A DNA stretch of 59,601 nt from Treponema sp. (GTDB lineage: Bacteria > Spirochaetota > Spirochaetia > Treponematales > Treponemataceae). Under the pieces are notes generated by a model, which saw only the letters and a program-made list of their open reading frames with translations, had not been told where the DNA came from and did no database searches. Positions 1-6,178 of the stretch are shown here, one piece after another. How positions within the stretch are numbered: position 1 is the stretch's first letter; each line of letters opens with the position of its first letter. The DNA lies in the NCBI GenBank assembly GCA_024402635.1, contig JAKSTJ010000012.1, positions 1-59,601 of the forward strand. The letters run 5' to 3'. Made by a program: the position numbers and the translations under genes.

Positions 1-1
1 A

Positions 2-181
2 AAGACATCTCACTCTTTGAACCCAGTTCCAGGTATTATTTATGACCCTGAATACAAGGGGGAATATGAATTGGAATTGAATTCAGGTTTGGGAATCTCT
101 TCTTGGCCAAGCACATTGATGCAGCTGATGGGCTTCGTTCCACCAACAGATTACGATAAGTCGATGTTGAATTTGAAATAG
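2..181 (+). CDS. Unknown protein, C-terminal part only
   Basis: The reading frame is open from the window edge to a TAG at 179-181, giving the last 59 residues of a gene that begins outside the window. I do not recognise it. The visible part ends in MGFVPPTDYDKSMLNLK and has no obvious membrane segment or cysteine. Codon use is richer in TTG leucine than most of the window. The reason to believe it is coding is a second, diverged copy of the same C-terminus at 272-319, in which almost every difference is synonymous. Function unknown; coding status fairly sure. Confidence 0.6.
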   Translation, partial: KTSHSLNPVPGIIYDPEYKGEYELELNSGLGISSWPSTLMQLMGFVPPTDYDKSMLNLK

Positions 182-187
182 ATGTAG

Positions 188-270
188 GGCGAGTTTTGCT
201 GGTTTTTGCGAATGCAAAAATGGGAGCCTTGCGACCAAAGCAAAACTCGGGAAGCACGCTTGCGTGCGAC
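188..270 (+). repeat. Two-hairpin repeat, family A copy 1
   Basis: Hairpin 1 pairs CGAGTTTTGCT (190-200) with AGCAAAACTCG (239-249), an 11-bp perfect stem whose loop holds a nested hairpin, TTTTTGC/GCAAAAA. A GGAA linker leads into hairpin 2, GCACGC-TT-GCGTGC (254-267), followed by GAC. The same order of parts recurs near 1949 and 31364. It sits exactly between two copies of the upstream gene's 3' end. Confidence 0.75.
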
Positions 271-271
271 A

Positions 272-319
272 TTTGTTCCACCTACAGATTATGATAAGAG
301 TATGATTAACTTAAAGTAG
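272..319 (+). pseudogene. Duplicated 3' end of the gene ending at 181
   Basis: This stretch encodes FVPPTDYDKSMINLK and a TAG stop, matching the end of the upstream gene in all but one residue (Leu to Ile). At DNA level it differs at many third positions and uses AGT where the upstream copy has TCG. It has no start codon or ribosome binding site and cannot be expressed alone. Both copies run on past the stop into TAGGGCG before diverging into different downstream elements. It is a remnant or cassette end, not a separate gene. Confidence 0.75.
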
Positions 320-324
320 TTTCT

Positions 325-412
325 AGGGCGTTCCCGGCTAAAGCCGGTCGCTACTTTCCGGGTTCCGCATTCGCTCCATTGCTTCGCAACGCCTGCGGCG
401 CCCTCCAAATCG
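325..412 (+). repeat. GC-rich REP-like element, copy A
   Basis: This starts with AGGGCGTTCCC, has a short stem GGC-TAAA-GCC, then GGTCGCTACTTTCCGGGTTCCGC and a GC-rich palindromic tail ending in GGCGCCCTCC. Its composition is far more GC-rich than the neighbouring DNA. The reverse complement of 1718-1887 has the same parts in the same order with a different variable stem, so the two are members of one repeat family. No protein is encoded. Confidence 0.6.
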
Positions 413-418
413 ATAACG

Positions 419-450
419 TGGGGTTGTCCCAAAAGTATGAGACAACCCCA
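419..450. terminator. 10-bp stem-loop after the minus-strand gene
   Basis: TGGGGTTGTC (419-428) pairs perfectly with GACAACCCCA (441-450) around a 12-base loop. It lies just beyond the stop of the minus-strand gene at 458. There is no T-run on either side, so it is an atypical terminator, an mRNA 3' stabiliser, or part of the neighbouring repeat. Confidence 0.45.
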
Positions 451-457
451 TCATTAA

Positions 458-1048
458 TTACAATATATTTGTAAGTTCTTCTATAGACATGTGTGGCATA
501 AGCATACCAAGGATTAGTATACCAAGTTGAACAAAGATGTATATTTTCTTTGCTTTCTTGAATGGTGAATCATCTTCTTCAATTTCTATATGGCATTTTT
601 CTGGAGTTTCAGATTTTATTTTTATTAACTCAGTTTTTAAATATCCAATATGTATATTTGTTTGTGAATATTTACGAACAGGGCGATCTATAAAATCGAA
701 AGTTCCATCTTCGGTTGAAAGAGAAAACTTATATTCTTTTCCGCCACCCCAAAAGAATCTAAAAATACCACACACAACACAAATAGCGAATACCAAGGCC
801 CGTGGTATGAATGGCATAATTGCAGTCAATAAAGAACAAACAATTAATATAGTTGTATTTGTTCTATCTATTTTATCAGAAATAGATAATTTGTTCAGTT
901 TCGTTAATTCAATTTTCTGAATCTCCTCTTTTCCCTTCTTAATAGGTGGATCTTCGATTACTAATTTTTCTTCTTCAATCGACACGAGTTTCGTTGGAGA
1001 AAACATTTTTCCAGGAGGGAGAAAAAACTCCCATTTTTTTTCACTCAT
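458..1048 (-). CDS. Hypothetical membrane protein, 196 aa
   Basis: Not recognised as a known family. The ATG at 1048 has a strong GGAGG site 8 bases upstream, which fixes the start. The N-terminal third is soluble and charged. A hydrophobic stretch at about residues 63-100 could form two membrane helices with a short turn, and a further helix lies near residues 170-185. The part between is polar and beta-like. It follows a 42-aa peptide gene on the same strand by 46 bp, probably as one transcript, and both are divergent from an XRE regulator. The size, context and membrane topology would fit a small accessory, phage-defence or toxin-type locus, but that is inference only. Confidence 0.7.
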   Translation of the reverse strand: MSEKKWEFFLPPGKMFSPTKLVSIEEEKLVIEDPPIKKGKEEIQKIELTKLNKLSISDKIDRTNTTILIVCSLLTAIMPFIPRALVFAICVVCGIFRFFWGGGKEYKFSLSTEDGTFDFIDRPVRKYSQTNIHIGYLKTELIKIKSETPEKCHIEIEEDDSPFKKAKKIYIFVQLGILILGMLMPHMSIEELTNIL

Positions 1049-1094
1049 TATAAAACCTCCAATAATAAGTTCTAATATAAGTATACATCACTAT

Positions 1095-1223
1095 TTACGA
1101 GAACAATTTGTACTTACTGTTACTGTTGCCATTTTTATAGTAGGCCCATTCCCTATCAGCTTTCTTCAAACATGTTTCCGCAAAACTAATCTGATATTTA
1201 ATCGAACTAATTTCGTCTCGCAT
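1095..1223 (-). CDS. Small charged peptide, 42 aa
   Basis: This short gene begins with ATG at 1223, preceded by an excellent AAGGAGG site 5 bases away, and ends at TAA (1095-1097). The product starts MRDEISSIKYQISFAETC, is hydrophilic with a mixed-charge helical look, and is rich in Ser, Asn and Lys at its C-terminus. It has no signal peptide and I know no family for it. It lies directly upstream of the 196-aa membrane protein gene on the same strand, so it may be a small partner such as a regulator or antidote. The ribosome site is the main evidence that it is real. Confidence 0.5.
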   Translation of the reverse strand: MRDEISSIKYQISFAETCLKKADREWAYYKNGNSNSKYKLFS

Positions 1224-1382
1224 CAATACCTCCTTTTTTACATTAATATATCAATATAAAACCTTTTAGTTTTAGTATTGTAATGTTATTATACATTATA
1301 AAACTAATAATAACAAATTATTTTAGAAGAATCTTAGTATTATTCTGTAATTATATTTCCAGAAAAAGTGCATTCTTTTTTC
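1224..1382. promoter_or_regulatory. AT-rich divergent intergenic region
   Basis: This 159-bp, very AT-rich spacer separates the minus-strand peptide/membrane pair from the plus-strand XRE regulator. Several TATA-like hexamers are present on both strands (around 1285-1310), so it probably holds both promoters and the operator of the XRE protein. No clear dyad operator could be picked out by eye. Confidence 0.4.
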
Positions 1383-1706
1383 ATGAATTCAATAAGGGAA
1401 ACATTTGTAAACAATCTCAAATTTTATAGAAAACAAAAGGGTATTTCACAGGAAAAACTGTCTTACGCCGTTGGAAAAAGCATTGCTTATATAAATCAAA
1501 TAGAAAACAAAGACACGTGGCCACAGCCAGAAATGGTAGATAAAATTGCCATGGCTTTAGGGATTTCATCGTCTGCACTTTTTGAAGAGAATAATAGCCC
1601 AGAAAATCTAAAAAATGGATTTGTAGAAAAATACGGTAAAACAATTGAGGATGAACTGATGTCCCGCATTGAAAAAGATGTAAAGGAAGTTTGTAAATTG
1701 TTATGA
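1383..1706 (+). CDS. XRE-family HTH transcriptional regulator
   Basis: A 107-aa protein with a Cro/cI-type helix-turn-helix at about residues 8-62: NLKFYRKQKGISQEKLSYAV, then the recognition-helix region SIAYINQIENK and a closing hydrophobic helix. The C-terminal tail (LMSRIEKDVKEV) may dimerise. I chose the ATG at 1383; a GTG at 1368 would add five residues and cannot be excluded, and neither has a good Shine-Dalgarno sequence. It is divergent from the 42-aa/196-aa pair and probably represses both directions. It could be the antitoxin or immunity repressor of that locus. Confidence 0.8.
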   Translation: MNSIRETFVNNLKFYRKQKGISQEKLSYAVGKSIAYINQIENKDTWPQPEMVDKIAMALGISSSALFEENNSPENLKNGFVEKYGKTIEDELMSRIEKDVKEVCKLL

Positions 1707-1717
1707 ACACTATCATC

Positions 1718-1887
1718 GCGTTAGGGATTGTAGGGGCAGCGAAGCTGTTCCGCAGCGCAGCGGAGGAATGAAGCGATAGCGGAACCCCGCAAAGCCCGAC
1801 CTTTTAAAATAGAAAATGCGTTAAGAAAAATTGCGAAAACCTGGAGCAATTTTTTAGCATTTACTATTTTAAAAGGGAACGCCCTCT
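1718..1887 (-). repeat. REP-like element, copy B, with nested hairpins
   Basis: Read on the minus strand this begins AGGGCGTTCCC and ends CCCTAACGC, the same family as 325-412 but inverted. A perfect 13-bp stem, CCTTTTAAAATAG (1800-1812) with CTATTTTAAAAGG (1865-1877), encloses AAATGC/GCATTT and then AAAAATTGC (1826-1834) with GCAATTTTT (1846-1854). The inner part, minus strand GCTAAAAAATTGC ... GCAATTTTTCTTAACGC, recurs downstream of ilvB at 33903-33933. The flank nearer 1718 is GC-rich and palindromic. This fills the 370-bp gap after the XRE gene together with the next features. Confidence 0.6.
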
Positions 1888-1948
1888 ATTCTATTGAATC
1901 AGGAAAATATGGTCACATCCGATTGAACTATCCTAACGTTGACATGGG
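1888..1948 (+). pseudogene. Possible gene 3'-end remnant
   Basis: Between the REP-like element and a family A hairpin the plus strand reads YSIESGKYGHIRLNYPNVDM in one open frame, which looks more protein-like than random AT-rich DNA. There is no start or ribosome site, and the frame then runs through the hairpin element. By analogy with 272-319 it may be an orphaned 3' end. I find no second copy in the window, so this is weak. Confidence 0.25.
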
Positions 1949-2005
1949 CGAGTTTTATACAGTCGAAGGATGCATAAAACTCGGTAAGCAACCGCAGGTT
2001 GTAAC
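1949..2005 (+). repeat. Two-hairpin repeat, family A copy 2
   Basis: Hairpin 1 is CGAGTTTTAT (1949-1958) with ATAAAACTCG (1974-1983). After GTAA comes hairpin 2, GCAACC-GCA-GGTTGT (1988-2002), then AAC. The order, spacing and hairpin 2 sequence match the copy after ilvD, while the hairpin 1 stem sequence differs with compensating changes. Confidence 0.7.
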
Positions 2006-2008
2006 ATA

Positions 2009-2041
2009 CGCTCGTTCTCGTTTTGAGGGCGGGCGTTTTTT
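2009..2041 (+). terminator. Intrinsic terminator, first copy of direct repeat
   Basis: CGCTCGTTCTC (2009-2019) pairs with GAGGGCGGGCG (2025-2035), an 11-bp stem with GU pairs, followed by six Ts. The same hairpin, T-run and following ATGGRCGAT are repeated at 2781-2823, so this terminator forms a direct repeat on either side of the DUF4258/YgiT pair. Confidence 0.75.
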
Positions 2042-2077
2042 ATGGACGATATATTTTTTTAATGTTATATTTAAACT

Positions 2078-2395
2078 GTGATTGATATTAATCAGCTTAG
2101 ACAAATAAACTTGTCTGAAAGAATTGCAATTACGGCTCACGCACAACAGAGGCTTGAAGAGCGTAAAATAAGTTTATCAGATGTTATAAAAGTTATTGAT
2201 GAAGGTGAAATTATTCAGCAGTATGAAGAAGATAAACCTTTACCTAGTTGTTTAATTTTAGGGATGACAATACATAATAAATATTTACATGTAGTTGTAA
2301 GTACTGATGATGAATATATTTATTTAATCACAGCCTACTATCCATCATTGGATCAGTGGGAAGAAGATTACAAAACACGAAGGAATGTAAGATAA
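2078..2395 (+). CDS. DUF4258 family protein, probable toxin
   Basis: A 105-aa protein with the DUF4258 pattern: ITAHAQQRLEERKIS near residues 18-32, a helix with VIDEGEII, then strands LILGM, LHVVVS and YIYLITAYYP. Members of this family are often paired with YgiT-type zinc-finger antitoxins and resemble RelE-fold toxins, and such a gene follows here. The start is uncertain: GTG at 2078 is only two codons after an in-frame stop and lacks a ribosome site, and TTG at 2111 is possible. The stop lies inside a perfect 12-bp hairpin. The toxin role comes from family and context, not from visible catalytic residues. Confidence 0.75.
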   Translation: MIDINQLRQINLSERIAITAHAQQRLEERKISLSDVIKVIDEGEIIQQYEEDKPLPSCLILGMTIHNKYLHVVVSTDDEYIYLITAYYPSLDQWEEDYKTRRNVR

Positions 2396-2531
2396 AAACT
2401 GCTGAAATGGCGCAGTTTTTATCTACTCAAAGTTTGCGTTGCAAACTTTTTTATCGACTGCACATTCTCATTTCATTGCGGATGTGCTTAAAAAGTCAAT
2501 TCGGAAATTGATATTTCCTCATCGACTTTTT
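2391..2531 (+). repeat. Array of four hairpins between toxin and antitoxin
   Basis: This 140-bp gap contains GATAAAAACTGC (2391-2402) with GCAGTTTTTATC (2412-2423); AAAGTTTGC (2429-2437) with GCAAACTTT (2441-2449) followed by Ts; GCACAT (2460-2465) with ATGTGC (2482-2487); and AAAAAGTC (2490-2497) with GACTTTTT (2524-2531). The second has a terminator-like T-run and resembles hairpin 1 of the ilvD repeat. The array could partly uncouple antitoxin from toxin expression. Confidence 0.65.
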
Positions 2532-2544
2532 ATGGGAGGTAATT

Positions 2545-2772
2545 ATGATTTGTATGAATTGTGGTGCAAAAGCTGAAAAATCTACAACGACTTATGTTCG
2601 GGATTTAGGCAAGTGCATAATTATTATCCGTAATGTTCCTTGTTTTAAGTGTACTGAATGTAATGAAGTTGTTTATACTGGTGATGTTATTGAGAAAATC
2701 AACAGAATGGTAGAAACATTAAAGCAACAAATGACTGAGATTGCAGTTGCTGATTATGAAATGGCTGCGTAA
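2545..2772 (+). CDS. YgiT-type zinc-finger protein, probable antitoxin
   Basis: A 75-aa protein with two CxxC pairs, CMNC at residues 3-6 and CTEC at about 36-39, around a short beta meander. This is the MqsA-N/YgiT zinc-binding layout used by antitoxins of RelE-like and DUF4258 toxins. The C-terminal part (VIEKINRMVETLKQQM) is helical and would mask the toxin. There is no C-terminal HTH, unlike full MqsA, so it probably does not repress by itself. The start ATG has GGGAGG 6 bases upstream. It is followed within 8 bp by an intrinsic terminator. Confidence 0.8.
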   Translation: MICMNCGAKAEKSTTTYVRDLGKCIIIIRNVPCFKCTECNEVVYTGDVIEKINRMVETLKQQMTEIAVADYEMAA

Positions 2773-2780
2773 AAGGAAAA

Positions 2781-2814
2781 CGCTCGTTCTCGTTTTGAGG
2801 GCGGGCGTTTTTTT
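2781..2814 (+). terminator. Intrinsic terminator, second copy of direct repeat
   Basis: CGCTCGTTCTC (2781-2791) pairs with GAGGGCGGGCG (2797-2807), followed by seven Ts. It is identical in stem and loop to 2009-2041, and identity continues into ATGGGCGAT. It ends the DUF4258/YgiT operon. Confidence 0.8.
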
Positions 2815-2934
2815 ATGGGCGATTCCGGTTTGTGTTGGGTGGAAGTTACCTAAGGCAGGAATAACTCGTCTTATTGAAAACAAGTTTCAGATTTTTAATA
2901 TTATGTCAAATAAAATATACTAGGTATAATATTT

Positions 2935-2963
2935 TTGACTATATACTAATTTGATGTTATATT
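2935..2963 (+). promoter_or_regulatory. Sigma-70-type promoter for the XRE/MazF operon
   Basis: TTGACT (2935-2940), a 17-bp spacer and TATATT (2958-2963). The ATG at 2970 is seven bases after the -10 box, where transcription should begin, and there is no Shine-Dalgarno site, so the mRNA is probably leaderless. A TA repressor would be expected to bind over this region. Confidence 0.7.
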
Positions 2964-2969
2964 ATTTTT

Positions 2970-3539
2970 ATGAACGAAATTCTAAAAAAATTACGTACTT
3001 TGCATAATTATTCTCAGTCTTATGTGGCGGAATATCTTAAGATTTCTCGGCAGATGTATATCAAATATGAAAGCGGTGAAGTAGAGCCATCTGTAAAGGT
3101 TGTAACAGATTTATGTCACTTATATAAAGTAAGTTATACCACAATTCTTGGTGAGCAGGATTTTATACAAGATAAATCTGATGAATCAAAAGGGGGGCAT
3201 GCTTCTAAAAGCTCAGGGGAATGTTATGTTGCTTCTCCGGCAGTTTATTATGGTGTAAATAAATCATATTCAGCCTTGCAATCAAAGGCAATAAATCAAA
3301 TAAAAGAGCTTTCTGATTTTCAGATTATTTCAGTTTTGGCTTATATGAAACTTCTGAATGAGGAAACAGCAGAAAATTCTAAGAGCAAATATAGAAAATT
3401 AATGTCAAATCCTATAGATCCAGATGAAGTCGAAAAAATAAATGCAGTTTATGACAAAATTTCGAAAGAGGAACAACTGAGATTTGTACAAGCAGGTTCA
3501 AAAAATGTATGTGAGGCCTTAAAAAATGACACGTGGTGA
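2970..3539 (+). CDS. XRE-family antitoxin, 189 aa
   Basis: The N-terminal 65 residues are a Cro/cI-type helix-turn-helix (ILKKLRTLHNYSQSYVAEYL, then SRQMYIKYESGEVEP). The middle is a low-complexity linker, and the C-terminal about 90 residues carry helices (IKELSDFQIISVLAYMKLLNE) likely to bind and neutralise the toxin. The MazF-like toxin gene overlaps its end by 14 bp, the usual arrangement for translationally coupled antitoxin-toxin pairs. Being longer than MazE, it is an XRE-type replacement of the usual AbrB-type antitoxin. It probably autoregulates from the promoter immediately upstream. Confidence 0.8.
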   Translation: MNEILKKLRTLHNYSQSYVAEYLKISRQMYIKYESGEVEPSVKVVTDLCHLYKVSYTTILGEQDFIQDKSDESKGGHASKSSGECYVASPAVYYGVNKSYSALQSKAINQIKELSDFQIISVLAYMKLLNEETAENSKSKYRKLMSNPIDPDEVEKINAVYDKISKEEQLRFVQAGSKNVCEALKNDTW

Positions 3540-3864
3540 AATCTGGTGGGTTGATTTTGGCGTTCTAAATGGCAGCGAGGCTGGTTACAGGCATCCTGCA
3601 ATTGTTGTTCAAAACGATAATTATAATGCCAGCAGAATATATACAACTGTAGTAGTTCCTTTGTCTACAAATTTATCTTTAGCAGAGCATAAGGACAATT
3701 TATTTCTTTCCAAAAAAATAACTAAACTTCCTAAGGACAGTGTTGCTTGTGTTCCATTAATTACTTCTGTAGATAAGAATCAGCTTGATGAATTGGTGTG
3801 CAAGTTGTCTGCTGAAGAAATGATGCAATTGGAGCAATGTATGAGCAGTTTGCTGAAAATATAG
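3526..3864 (+). CDS. MazF/PemK-family endoribonuclease toxin
   Basis: A 112-aa protein with the PemK-like order of motifs: TRGEIWWVDFG at residues 2-12, RHPAIVVQND at about 22-31, and TTVVVPLST at about 40-48. These hold the conserved Arg and Thr/Ser of the mRNA interferase active site. The length is normal for the family. Translation starts at an ATG inside the end of the XRE antitoxin gene. No gene follows on this strand, and the convergent rsmG ends 96 bp away. Function as a sequence-specific RNase is well supported by family, but its target cannot be read from the sequence. Confidence 0.88.
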   Translation: MTRGEIWWVDFGVLNGSEAGYRHPAIVVQNDNYNASRIYTTVVVPLSTNLSLAEHKDNLFLSKKITKLPKDSVACVPLITSVDKNQLDELVCKLSAEEMMQLEQCMSSLLKI

Positions 3865-3960
3865 CAAAAACAATGTTCCCGGAGTAAATTCAAGGTCAGT
3901 TTTAATTATGCGAAGGTAGACTAATATTGCTGAAGGTAAGAAAGTTATTTATACAGTCAC

Positions 3961-4623
3961 CTATTTTTTTATAACTACAAGATTTCTTTCGTGATCTTCT
4001 AAAAATGGAACTGTAAGTTTAATTTTTTCATAATTTTTTACCATAGTTTTTATTTCTTCCATTTCTGCAAGTATTTTTTCTTCACGAGCTTTATATGCTG
4101 CTAAATATCCGCCTTTTCTAAGCATTCTAAACAAAAGGTTAATAATTTTTAAGTCAAATGGATGGAAGGCTCTAAAAACTTCCAGATCAAAACTGTTAAT
4201 TTCAACAGTATCTACTGCTTTGCATTCAACTTTGACATTTTGAAGATTAAGTTTTTTGATAACGGAAGATAAAAAGTCGCAGCGTTTTTCCATTCTTTCT
4301 ACAAGGAAAAAATTATGTTCAGGAAATGCTATTGCCAGAGGAATTCCAGGGCAGCCTCCACCTGAGCCAATATCTGCAATGTCTAAAATTTCTTTTTTTG
4401 TTTGACTCTGTAATTCACTAATTATTTTCTTCAAATGAGGAATTGCAACCAGACTGTCTAGAATATGGTTTACTGCCATTTCGTCGGCATTTTCAGCTTT
4501 CATTAAATTGTAGCCTTTGTTAAACTCCAGAACTTCTGATATATATGTTTCTACTTGTGAAATTTGCTGTTGTGAAAATTCTATGTTCAATTTTTCTAAA
4601 CCCTGAATTAATTTTTCTGACAT
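3961..4623 (-). CDS. rsmG: 16S rRNA (guanine527-N7)-methyltransferase RsmG
   Basis: A 220-aa protein with the GidB/RsmG SAM-binding motif DIADIGSGGGCPGIP near residues 80-95 and a preceding FNKGYNLM helix with the HILDSL motif. RsmG methylates G527 of 16S rRNA using SAM, and its loss gives low-level streptomycin resistance in other bacteria. The length is normal. It is the last gene of a minus-strand run (DUF362-ferredoxin, sfsA, nudC, rsmG), 19 bp after nudC, with a weak upstream ribosome site. In many bacteria this gene lies near the replication origin, but no dnaA, gidA or parAB is nearby here. Confidence 0.92.
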   Translation of the reverse strand: MSEKLIQGLEKLNIEFSQQQISQVETYISEVLEFNKGYNLMKAENADEMAVNHILDSLVAIPHLKKIISELQSQTKKEILDIADIGSGGGCPGIPLAIAFPEHNFFLVERMEKRCDFLSSVIKKLNLQNVKVECKAVDTVEINSFDLEVFRAFHPFDLKIINLLFRMLRKGGYLAAYKAREEKILAEMEEIKTMVKNYEKIKLTVPFLEDHERNLVVIKK

Positions 4624-4642
4624 GTAAATCTCCTATCACTTA

Positions 4643-5401
4643 TTAATACAATCCGTGAATTAATCTGTATGCAATTGAACCTGGTTTTGGTGAGGCTGGA
4701 CAATTTTCTGGATCGAACCATTGTGCATCTGCAATTTCTTCTTCCTGCAGATTAAGTTCTCCGCTGTCATAATCTGCGGTAAATCCTAACATCAATTGAT
4801 CTGGAAAAGGCCAGCTTTGACTTCCTCTATAAGTAATATTTTTTATTTTAAGACCGGTTTCTTCCATCACTTCTCTTGCTACTGCTTGTTCTGCGCTTTC
4901 TCCTGTTTCCATAAAACCTGCAATACAAGCATAAATATCCTGATTTCGATAAGTGTGACGGGCAAGTAAAACTTTATTATCTTTATGAACAACTACAATA
5001 ATGCAGGGTGAAATTCTTGGAAAAAAAATATTTTTACATTCAGGACATTGTCTTGCTGTAAGTTTTTCATGATCTGCCAGTTTTTCTCCGCAATTACAGC
5101 AGAATTTTGTTAAATTTCTCCATTCCAGAAGTCCTTTTGCTCTGAATGCAATAAAATTATTCTCATCGTTATTTTCAGCAAAAAACTGACGTAAAGGAAT
5201 TGTATAGAAATTTTCTGGAAGATTTTCTATCGAAGGTAACTTTATACAGGAAAAATTAAATGTTGCTTCAGAAAAATAATTGTTTGAAGCATTTTCATCA
5301 ATTTTATAAAGCCTTTTAAGACTTTCAAATTCTGAGCTGGAAATAGAGTTTGTAATTTTATTCAGTACAATTTCTTTTTCAAAAATAACAATATATTTCA
5401 T
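4643..5401 (-). CDS. nudC: NAD(H) pyrophosphatase / NAD-capped RNA hydrolase NudC
   Basis: A 252-aa Nudix protein with the three NudC hallmarks: a four-cysteine zinc ribbon (CCNCGEKL ... CPEC, residues about 100-125), a complete Nudix box (GFMETGESAEQAVAREVMEE, about 162-181), and the family-specific SQSWPFP motif shortly after, which selects NAD(H) over other nucleotides. The enzyme splits NAD(H) to NMN(H) and AMP and removes NAD caps from RNA. The N-terminal domain is divergent, as usual. The gene lies between sfsA and rsmG in the same orientation. Confidence 0.93.
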   Translation of the reverse strand: MKYIVIFEKEIVLNKITNSISSSEFESLKRLYKIDENASNNYFSEATFNFSCIKLPSIENLPENFYTIPLRQFFAENNDENNFIAFRAKGLLEWRNLTKFCCNCGEKLADHEKLTARQCPECKNIFFPRISPCIIVVVHKDNKVLLARHTYRNQDIYACIAGFMETGESAEQAVAREVMEETGLKIKNITYRGSQSWPFPDQLMLGFTADYDSGELNLQEEEIADAQWFDPENCPASPKPGSIAYRLIHGLY

Positions 5402-5446
5402 AATAACTGAATTTCAGTATATAGAATTTGATTGTTAATTAAAATA

Positions 5447-6166
5447 TTATTTTTTAATAATCAGTTTATCTTCCTGAACCTGGCACTGTAAAAACAATAC
5501 TTCAACACCGGCTGCTTTTGCTTCTTTTAAGGCTGTCTCAAATTCTGGGTGAGTTTCTATATTTGGAAATACTTCTTTTACTCCAGGAATTTGAATCACA
5601 AAGGCAAGAAAACATTTTATTCCTCGTTTTGATGCAGCCGCCAGTTCTTTTAAATGTTTTACGCCTCTTTCTGTTGGAGCATCTGGAAAAAATCCCTGAC
5701 CGTTTTTTTCTAATGTACAGCCTTTTACTTCCATCAAATACTTCTGATTATTTTTTTCCATGTAAAAATCAACTCGGGAATTTCCAAAAGTATATTCGGG
5801 TTTTATATAATCATAAGCCTGAATTCCAGAAAGAGAATTCAACCATTCAAGAACAACTTTATTAGGTGCCTGACTGTCCATATTTATGAGCAGACTTTCT
5901 GATTGGGTTGATTGATTGTAAAGAGGATGATTTTTATCAATTTTTTTGTAAACCGCAATTAAATCAAATTTTGTTTTACGATTTTCAAATCCAGGTCTGT
6001 CCCTGAAATCTTCCATTATAACTGTGCAACCTGGAACAAGAAGTTCTCTGCATCGTCCTGTATTTTTTACATGTACAGTTTCTCTTTTACCCTGAATTTC
6101 TACATAGGCAATAAAACGATTTGGTCGCTCAAGAAAAATTCCAGAGATTATTTTTTCGTATTTCAT
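5447..6166 (-). CDS. sfsA: SfsA-family DNA/RNA-associated nuclease-like protein
   Basis: A 239-aa protein matching SfsA over its full length: an N-terminal OB-like domain (RFIAYVEIQGKRETVHVKN, then CRELLVPG) and a C-terminal restriction-endonuclease-like core with RVDFYM, KYLMEVKGCTLE and FPDAPTERGVKHL. The DF...EVK arrangement resembles a PD-(D/E)xK site. SfsA was named for stimulating maltose use in E. coli, but its biochemical role is unsettled. It is 12 bp after the DUF362 gene and 45 bp before nudC in one minus-strand run. Confidence 0.9.
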   Translation of the reverse strand: MKYEKIISGIFLERPNRFIAYVEIQGKRETVHVKNTGRCRELLVPGCTVIMEDFRDRPGFENRKTKFDLIAVYKKIDKNHPLYNQSTQSESLLINMDSQAPNKVVLEWLNSLSGIQAYDYIKPEYTFGNSRVDFYMEKNNQKYLMEVKGCTLEKNGQGFFPDAPTERGVKHLKELAAASKRGIKCFLAFVIQIPGVKEVFPNIETHPEFETALKEAKAAGVEVLFLQCQVQEDKLIIKK

Positions 6167-6178
6167 GATGTATTTCTT

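Noticed and set aside
36..281. Minus-strand open frame across the family A element at the window start
   Set aside because: It runs antisense through the duplicated gene end and both hairpins and has no ribosome site; it is a by-product of the repeats.
1955..2146. Minus-strand open frame overlapping the start of the DUF4258 gene
   Set aside because: It crosses a hairpin repeat and a terminator and has no recognisable composition or ribosome site.
1700..2830. Chromosomal integron cassette array (attC sites) around the TA genes
   Set aside because: Treponema denticola carries an integron, and GTTAGGG and CCTAAC-like strings are present, but none pairs as proper R'/R'' boxes (RYYYAAC with GTTRRRY) flanking a cassette, and no integrase gene is in the window.
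3865..3960. Functional element in the gap between mazF and rsmG
   Set aside because: Only a short GAAGGTA direct repeat is visible, too small and AT-rich to support a claim.
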